A stretch of DNA of 8,705 nucleotides, taken from NCBI GenBank assembly GCA_964485695.1, contig CAZAKZ010000198.1:1-8705 (forward strand). The letters run 5' to 3'. How positions within the stretch are numbered: position 1 is the stretch's first letter; each line of letters begins with the position of its first letter. A program made the translations under genes and the position numbers. The notes beneath the pieces are model-generated. The model was given only the letters and a program-made list of their open reading frames with translations. It made no database searches and was not told the DNA's origin. Origin of the DNA: CAZAKZ01 sp964485695. Its GTDB lineage: Bacteria; Planctomycetota; JAFGQW01. Of this stretch, positions 1 through 4,087 are shown piece by piece.

Positions 1-23
1 TTTGAGCGGTTCACAATATAAAG

Positions 24-42
24 CCTCCGGCTCTGCCGGAGG
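24..42. repeat. REP-like palindrome, left end copy
   Basis: A perfect 8-bp GC-rich stem (CCTCCGGC at 24-31, GCCGGAGG at 35-42) closes on a TCT loop. A palindrome of the same design and orientation lies at 8668-8686 near the other end of the window: 8-bp stem, TCT loop and a shared GCTCTGC core. This makes an interspersed REP-like element likely. Read on the minus strand it lies about 100 bases beyond the pdxS stop and is followed by CTTTATATT, so it could also act as a transcription terminator for pdxS. Which role applies cannot be settled from this window. Confidence 0.55.
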
Positions 43-59
43 ATGAATTACTTGGGGTG

Positions 60-81
60 AATGAGCCCGAATGGGCTCATT
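60..81 (-). terminator. Stem-loop downstream of pdxS, possible terminator
   Basis: A perfect inverted repeat (ATGAGCCC, loop GAAT, GGGCTCAT, with an extra A-T pair at the base) lies about 60 bases past the pdxS stop codon. No U-run follows on the minus strand, so it is not a canonical intrinsic terminator. It may stabilise the 3' end of the mRNA or belong to the same repeat unit as the neighbouring palindrome at 24-42. Confidence 0.35.
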
Positions 82-138
82 ATGTGCCTGTGAAATCCAG
101 GCCAGCGATTTCGTGGCAGGTGGTTGCTTACCGCGTGC

Positions 139-1038
139 CTACCAGCCGCGGGTCTGCAGCTTATCTTCCTCGGGCATCTTCGCCACGGACAGGCCAGGCA
201 TGGCGTCTCCGAGTCCCGTGCTCAACTCGCCCAGCATCTTGAAGTCGTCGAAGTGGGTGGTGGCCTGGACGATGGCCCGGGCCATGCGCTCGGGACTGGA
301 GGACTTGAAGATACCGGAACCCACGAACACGGCCTCGGCCCCCAGCTGCCTGAGCAGGGAGGCGTCGGCGGGGGTGGCCACGCCCCCGGCCGCGAAGTTG
401 GGCACGGGCAGGCGGCCCTTCTCGGCCACGAGCTTCACCAGGTCGTAGGGCGCGCTCAGATTCTTGGCCTCGGTCATCAGCTCTTCATCACCCAGGGTGG
501 TGAGCCGCTTGATGGCGGTGGTGACCGCGCGGATGTGGCGCACCGCTTCCACGATGTCGCCGCTGCCGGCCTCGCCCTTGGTGCGGAGCAGGGCTGCACC
601 CTCGCCGATGCGGCGAAGGGCCTCGCCCAGGTCCCGGCAACCGCATACGAAGGGAACCTTGAACGCCCACTTGTTGATGTGGTGCGCCTCGTCGGCCGGC
701 GTGAGAACCTCCGACTCGTCGATGAAGTCCACCTCCAGGGCGTCCAGGATCTGGGCCTCGGCAAAGTGGCCGATGCGGGTCTTGGCCATGACCGGGATGT
801 TCACCTCCGACTGGATCTCCCGGATCTTTAAGACGTCGGCCATGCGGGCCACGCCGCCGTCCTTCCGGATGTCGGAGGGGACGCGCTCCAGGGCCATGAC
901 GGCCACGGCTCCGGCGTCCTCGGCGATCCTCGCCTGATCGGCGTTTGTGACGTCCATGATGACGCCGCCCTTGAGCATCTCGGCAAAGCCGGTCTTGATC
1001 CGGAGCGTCCCACTCTCCCGGTCGTGGGTCTCGGTCAT
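139..1038 (-). CDS. pdxS: Pyridoxal 5'-phosphate synthase lyase subunit PdxS
   Basis: This is the synthase subunit of the DXP-independent vitamin B6 pathway. It makes pyridoxal 5'-phosphate in the cytosol from ribose 5-phosphate, glyceraldehyde 3-phosphate and ammonia, the last normally delivered by the glutaminase PdxT. The 299-residue product matches the family over its whole length (usual length about 295). Signature stretches visible are GGVIMDV (24-30), ALERVPSDIR (49-58), PVMAKTRIGH (82-91), DESEVLTPADE (107-117), VPFVCGCRDLGEA (128-140), LRTKGE (151-156), NFAAGGVATPADA (214-226) and the terminal LQTRGW. Lys86 and Lys154 align with the two catalytic lysines of the Bacillus subtilis enzyme (Lys81, Lys149), and Asp29 with its Asp24. 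The ATG at 1036-1038 is preferred because AGGA lies 8 bases upstream. An ATG two codons earlier (1042-1044) sits too close to that site. The regulator gene lies 76 bases upstream on the same strand. No pdxT is seen nearby. Confidence 0.97.
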   Translation of the reverse strand: MTETHDRESGTLRIKTGFAEMLKGGVIMDVTNADQARIAEDAGAVAVMALERVPSDIRKDGGVARMADVLKIREIQSEVNIPVMAKTRIGHFAEAQILDALEVDFIDESEVLTPADEAHHINKWAFKVPFVCGCRDLGEALRRIGEGAALLRTKGEAGSGDIVEAVRHIRAVTTAIKRLTTLGDEELMTEAKNLSAPYDLVKLVAEKGRLPVPNFAAGGVATPADASLLRQLGAEAVFVGSGIFKSSSPERMARAIVQATTHFDDFKMLGELSTGLGDAMPGLSVAKMPEEDKLQTRGW

Positions 1039-1056
1039 GATCATTTTCCTTTCCAG

Positions 1057-1075
1057 GGCGGGGCGACTGCCCGCC
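1057..1075 (-). promoter_or_regulatory. GC-rich stem-loop just upstream of the pdxS ribosome binding site
   Basis: GGCGGG (1057-1062) and CCCGCC (1070-1075) form a 6-bp all-GC stem with a 7-base loop. On the pdxS transcript it ends a few bases before the GGAAAGGA ribosome binding region. It could affect translation of pdxS relative to the upstream regulator gene, or mark the end of a processed transcript. The structure is seen in the sequence; any function is inferred. Confidence 0.3.
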
Positions 1076-1114
1076 TTGCTTGCTTGTATGTGCTTGCAGG
1101 TAGATGAACAGTAT

Positions 1115-2635
1115 TCAGACCACGGGCAGCCGTGATTCAGGCGGCTGCGCAGATGTTTGCCGGTTCCGGATCTCCGCCCGGATGGCCTCGCCAAGGATCT
1201 CTGCGCCTTGGTCCATGGCCTCGGGCCGGGCCATGGAAAAGGCCAGACGAAATCCGTCCATGTCGTTGCCGAAGGGATCGAAGAGCGCGCCCGGCGCCAC
1301 CAGGACGCCTGCCCGGGCCGCCCGGCGCACCACCCCGAGGCTGCCGAGTCCGGGGGGGAGGTGTACCCAGAGGCTCATGCCGCCTTCGGGACGGGTCCAG
1401 GAGACGGCCCCGGGCAGGTGGCGGTCGAGGCCCTGGAGGAGAGCGTCCCGGCGCTCCTTGTAGGCCCTGCGCACCCGGTCCAGCTGCCGGGCGATGTCGC
1501 CCCGAACATATAGATTGTGGATCACCATCTGCGCCAGGGTGACGCTGCCCAGGTCCATGTCGTGTCGGGCGCGGCTCAGGCGTTCGGCCAGGGGCCGCGG
1601 GGCCGCGATCCAGCCCACCCTCAGGCCCGGGAACAGGGTCTTGGAGTAGGTGCCCAGGTGGATCACCAGGCCTTCGGCGTCCAGGGACTTCAGCGACGGC
1701 GGTGGCGTGCCCTCGAAACGAAGTTCACGGAAGCAGCCGTCCTCGAGGATGGGCACCTGGTGGGTGTGCGCCAGGTGGAGGATTCGCTTGCGCCTCTCGG
1801 AGCCCATGGAGCAGCCGGCCGGATTCTGGAAGGTGGGGGTGAGGTACAGGAGCCGCACCTTGTCCTGGCGGAGCGTTCGCTCCAGGGCCTGGAGCGACAG
1901 GCCTTCCTCGTCCATGGGTAGGCATCGCACCTGGGCCCGGGCCGCCTGGAAGATGCGCAGCGCACCCTTGTACGCCGGCCGCTCCGTGACCACCACCTCG
2001 CCGGGGGAGACCAGTGTGCGTACCAGCAGGTCGATGCCCTGCTGGGATCCGTTCACCAGGAGGGTGGCGTCGTCGGAGCGATCCATGCCCTCGGTGGCCA
2101 GGTGTTTTCCCAGCACCTCTCTCAGGGGTTCGTACCCCCAGGGAGAGCCGTAGTCGAGGGCGGCCGCGTCCAGGGTGCGGAGCACCTCCTTGAATGCGCG
2201 CCGAACCTCGGCAAGCGGCGTGAGGGAGGGATCCGGGATGGGTTTGAGGAGATTCAGCACCGCCGTGTCCGGGGGTGTGGAATCCAGCACCTCGCTCAGG
2301 GCGGGATCCTCCAGGGGCATGGACCGATCCCCGATGAAACTCTCCCATTCAAAGGAGGGACTTCTGGATTCCGCCGGGGCGGATTCTCGTCTCGATGCGG
2401 TGCCGGCGACAAAGGTGCCCGCCCCCACGGTGGTTCGCACGAGGCCCTTGGCCTGGAGGTCCTCGTACGCCTGACTCACCGTGGCCCGGGTCACACCGAT
2501 GTCCGCGGACAGCTGCCGGGAGGGCGGGAGCCGGTCTCCACCGGCCAGGACGCCCTTGTGGATCAGATCGGCCAGATGGTCGTGGATCTGACAGTGCAGG
2601 GGCTTGTCCAGCGCACGGTCGAGTGGGATCAACAT
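1115..2635 (-). CDS. pdxR: MocR/PdxR-family transcriptional regulator (GntR winged helix fused to aminotransferase-like domain)
   Basis: This 506-residue protein is a typical MocR regulator. A GntR-type winged-helix DNA-binding domain (about residues 8-78, with LPPSRQLSADIGVTRATVSQAYEDL at 37-60 and the wing GLVRTTVGAGTFV at 64-76) is joined by a variable linker to a fold-type I aminotransferase-like domain (about 125-490). PLP-site residues are recognisable: NPAG at 271-274, Asp299 in LEDG, the PLP lysine Lys332 in GTYSKTLFPGLRVG, and Arg463 in FRLAFS. In PdxR proteins this domain senses PLP and controls pdxS/pdxT. Its position directly upstream of pdxS on the same strand supports that role, although most characterised pdxR genes are divergent from their targets. 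No Shine-Dalgarno sequence precedes the ATG at 2633-2635, but the start matches the usual MocR N-terminus (MLIPLDR), so leaderless translation is possible. The family is certain; PdxR as the specific name is inferred from context. Confidence 0.9.
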   Translation of the reverse strand: MLIPLDRALDKPLHCQIHDHLADLIHKGVLAGGDRLPPSRQLSADIGVTRATVSQAYEDLQAKGLVRTTVGAGTFVAGTASRRESAPAESRSPSFEWESFIGDRSMPLEDPALSEVLDSTPPDTAVLNLLKPIPDPSLTPLAEVRRAFKEVLRTLDAAALDYGSPWGYEPLREVLGKHLATEGMDRSDDATLLVNGSQQGIDLLVRTLVSPGEVVVTERPAYKGALRIFQAARAQVRCLPMDEEGLSLQALERTLRQDKVRLLYLTPTFQNPAGCSMGSERRKRILHLAHTHQVPILEDGCFRELRFEGTPPPSLKSLDAEGLVIHLGTYSKTLFPGLRVGWIAAPRPLAERLSRARHDMDLGSVTLAQMVIHNLYVRGDIARQLDRVRRAYKERRDALLQGLDRHLPGAVSWTRPEGGMSLWVHLPPGLGSLGVVRRAARAGVLVAPGALFDPFGNDMDGFRLAFSMARPEAMDQGAEILGEAIRAEIRNRQTSAQPPESRLPVV

Positions 2636-2642
2636 GGTGCCA

Positions 2643-2671
2643 ATTATCGATATATTCTTGTGATATTGGAT
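2643..2671 (-). promoter_or_regulatory. Possible promoter of the regulator gene
   Basis: On the minus strand GATAAT (2648 to 2643) resembles a -10 box (5 of 6). It lies only about seven bases before the regulator ATG, which fits a leaderless or very short leader given the absence of a Shine-Dalgarno sequence. The position 17 bases upstream has no good -35 match. It is occupied instead by an ATTGGA hexamer (2665-2670), as might be seen at an activator-dependent or autoregulated promoter. The evidence is weak. Confidence 0.3.
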
Positions 2672-2701
2672 CCTTGAATTCCTGAATTTCCCTAATGGTT
2701 A

Positions 2702-2753
2702 TCCAATTCAAGGCATATTGGAAGGACATTCTGGAGATTGGAAGGTCATTGGA
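2702..2753. promoter_or_regulatory. Candidate PdxR/MocR operator: ATTGGA repeat cluster
   Basis: A 14-base word occurs twice with one mismatch, ATTGGAAGGACATT (2717-2730) and ATTGGAAGGTCATT (2737-2750), with a period of exactly 20 bases, about two helical turns. A further ATTGGA follows 11 bases later (2748-2753). An inverted copy, TCCAAT (2702-2707), pairs with the first as TCCAAT-N9-ATTGGA. Another ATTGGA lies at 2665-2670 over the likely -35 position of the regulator gene. MocR regulators are known to bind spaced direct repeats, often with an extra half-site, near their own gene. The repeats are observed; the assignment as the binding site is inferred. Confidence 0.5.
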
Positions 2754-2971
2754 CCGGTAGTCCCGGGGAGGCAGATCCCGGGTGAAAGCGGGTGGAGCGC
2801 ACCCTGGCTCCTGGAAGTTGTCCGATTCTGGCAAAATTCAGCGGGGAAATCGGGTTTTGAGATACAATGGTCCCTGGAGATCACGGTTCAGGACGGCCTC
2901 CCACCGATCCTCACTGGCCCCGCCGCGATTGATTCCTCTGGTCCGGGATTGAACGTCGAGTTCCACGGGCG

Positions 2972-3001
2972 GGGTCCATGTACACACCACGAAATGGACC
3001 C
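2972..3001. promoter_or_regulatory. Inverted repeat GGGTCCAT-N14-ATGGACCC before the secreted protein gene
   Basis: Two perfect complementary 8-base arms (2972-2979 and 2994-3001) flank a 14-base spacer, 31 bases before the start codon at 3033. The element could be a leader hairpin just ahead of the ribosome binding site or a dimeric repressor operator. Its factor is unknown and function is inferred only from position. Confidence 0.4.
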
Positions 3002-3032
3002 GATCCCCTAGAACGAGGAGAGTGAAAGGCTC

Positions 3033-4004
3033 ATGAAGGTTCAAGGTCGTCATTCCAGTCCGACAGCCCCGATTCTGTTCTTGCTTCTAGCAATCCTCCT
3101 GCTTATCTCTGCGCCTCCGGTGGCGTCGCAGAACCCATCGGCCCAGAACCGCGCTCTCTACGTGTGGAATCTGGCCGAGGAACTCCAGCAGACCGAGGCG
3201 CTTCTCTCGCTCTGCCAGACGGCCTCGGTCAAACACCTCTATCTTGCCGTATCCAAGCAGGTGCTGACCCTGCCGGAGGAACTGGACGCCCTGGTGGGGA
3301 GCGCGGCGCTCCTCGGCATCCAGTGCCATGCCGTGCTGTCGGAAAACACGTGGGCGCTCGCGGAGAAACACGCCTCGGGACTGAACCGCGTCCTGGACAT
3401 CCTGGCCCTGAACGAGGCCTTCACCGGACCGGGGCGCTTCTCGGGCATCCACGTCGATGTGGAAGTGCACTCCCTCCCCGAGTTCAAGGCGGCCAAGAAG
3501 GCCTACAAGAAGACCGGGGATCCTCAGGCTCTGATCGAGCTGCAGGACCTCCTGGGGCAGTGGCTGGATTTCAACGAGGCCATCACCCAGATGGCCCGGG
3601 CTACGACCCCTTCCTGCAGCGTGAGCGTCATCACGCCCCAGTGGTTCCTGAAGGAGGGATCGCCCTATGCCCTCACCTGGCGAGGTGTGGACCAGAACGT
3701 CACCCTCCACCTCATGGGCGTCGTGGACGAGGTGGTGGTCCTGGCCTACTACTACAAGCCGACCAAGATCGCAAAGCGGGCCGCCGAGGAGATGGCTGCT
3801 GCGGCCCTGCCGGGCATGGCCGCGGTGCGGGTCGCCGTCAACGTCAGCCACAAGAGCCATCCCGCGGAGACCCTCTGGTCCGGGGGGCTGGAGGCCATGG
3901 AAGAAGCCCTGACGCACGTCCAGGCGACCTATGAAAACGCAACCGGGTACGCGGGTACGGCCATTCACATGTACGAGAGCCTGCGGATATTGATGGCCGA
4001 CTGA
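3033..4004 (+). CDS. Secreted protein with probable TIM-barrel, glycosidase-like fold
   Basis: The 323-residue product starts with a clear signal peptide: a basic n-region, a hydrophobic core at about 13-27, and likely cleavage near residue 32 in PPVASQ. The mature part alternates short hydrophobic beta-strands with helices as in a (beta/alpha)8 barrel: RALYVWNL (40-47), KHLYLAV (67-73), GIQCHAVL (95-102), FSGIHVDVEVH (136-146), SCSVSVIT (194-201), EVVVLAYYY (233-241), AVRVAVNV (264-271) and GTAIHMYESLR (308-318). The GIHVDVEVH strand, with Asp142 and Glu144, resembles the acidic strand-4 motif of glycosidase-like barrels such as GH18 relatives. The substrate is unknown, and no named family could be assigned with certainty. 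GAGGAG (3015-3020) and AAAGG (3025-3029) precede the ATG at non-ideal spacings. The gene runs tail to tail with the GH172-like gene at 4088-6862. Confidence 0.85.
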   Translation: MKVQGRHSSPTAPILFLLLAILLLISAPPVASQNPSAQNRALYVWNLAEELQQTEALLSLCQTASVKHLYLAVSKQVLTLPEELDALVGSAALLGIQCHAVLSENTWALAEKHASGLNRVLDILALNEAFTGPGRFSGIHVDVEVHSLPEFKAAKKAYKKTGDPQALIELQDLLGQWLDFNEAITQMARATTPSCSVSVITPQWFLKEGSPYALTWRGVDQNVTLHLMGVVDEVVVLAYYYKPTKIAKRAAEEMAAAALPGMAAVRVAVNVSHKSHPAETLWSGGLEAMEEALTHVQATYENATGYAGTAIHMYESLRILMAD

Positions 4005-4020
4005 TCACAGGGATGTGATC
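4003..4020 (+). terminator. Stem-loop overlapping the stop codon
   Basis: GATCACA (4003-4009) and TGTGATC (4014-4020) form a perfect 7-bp stem with a GGGA loop, beginning within the TGA stop codon of the secreted barrel protein. Downstream bases (CGGCTCTTCTTACTT) are pyrimidine-rich but lack a proper T-run. It may be a weak terminator between the convergent genes. Confidence 0.3.
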
Positions 4021-4087
4021 CGGCTCTTCTTACTTGATTCCTTCCTTGGTTCCTGGGCCCGAGCCACTCGTTGTAACAGGAACTACT

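Larger units (their letters stand above)
2636..3032. other. Divergent intergenic region between the regulator and the secreted protein gene
   Basis: This 397-base gap separates the minus-strand pdxR-pdxS unit from the plus-strand gene at 3033. Its left third (2636-2760) is AT-rich and holds repeated ATTGGA hexamers. The middle holds two TCCCGGG palindromic words 15 bases apart (2761-2767 and 2776-2782) and an isolated -10-like TACAAT at 2863-2868 without a convincing -35. Near the right end is an 8-bp inverted repeat at 2972-3001. No convincing gene, tRNA or recognised riboswitch was found. Confidence 0.6.

Noticed and set aside
124..831. Long plus-strand open frame opposite pdxS
   Set aside because: Low-complexity Gly/His/Leu-rich translation typical of the antisense frame of a GC-rich gene; pdxS is unambiguous on the other strand.
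1076..1096. CTTG-rich short repeats in the regulator-pdxS gap
   Set aside because: Too short and irregular to support a regulatory or repeat call.
1039..1194. N-terminal extension of PdxS by 52 residues, overlapping the regulator gene
   Set aside because: PdxS homologues begin at the ATG near 1038, which has a good ribosome binding site. The extension overlaps the regulator 3' end and resembles no PdxS protein.
2761..2782. Two TCCCGGG words 15 bases apart
   Set aside because: Short GC-rich palindromic words are common at this base composition; no further copies or context were seen.
2829..2843. Possible sigma-54 promoter (TGGCAAAATTCAGC)
   Set aside because: The GG and GC elements are separated by 9 rather than 10 bases and the -12 element is poor.
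3087..3968. 293-residue minus-strand open frame opposite the barrel gene
   Set aside because: Composition rich in Gly, His and Arg with no domain; the plus strand has a signal peptide and a plausible fold.
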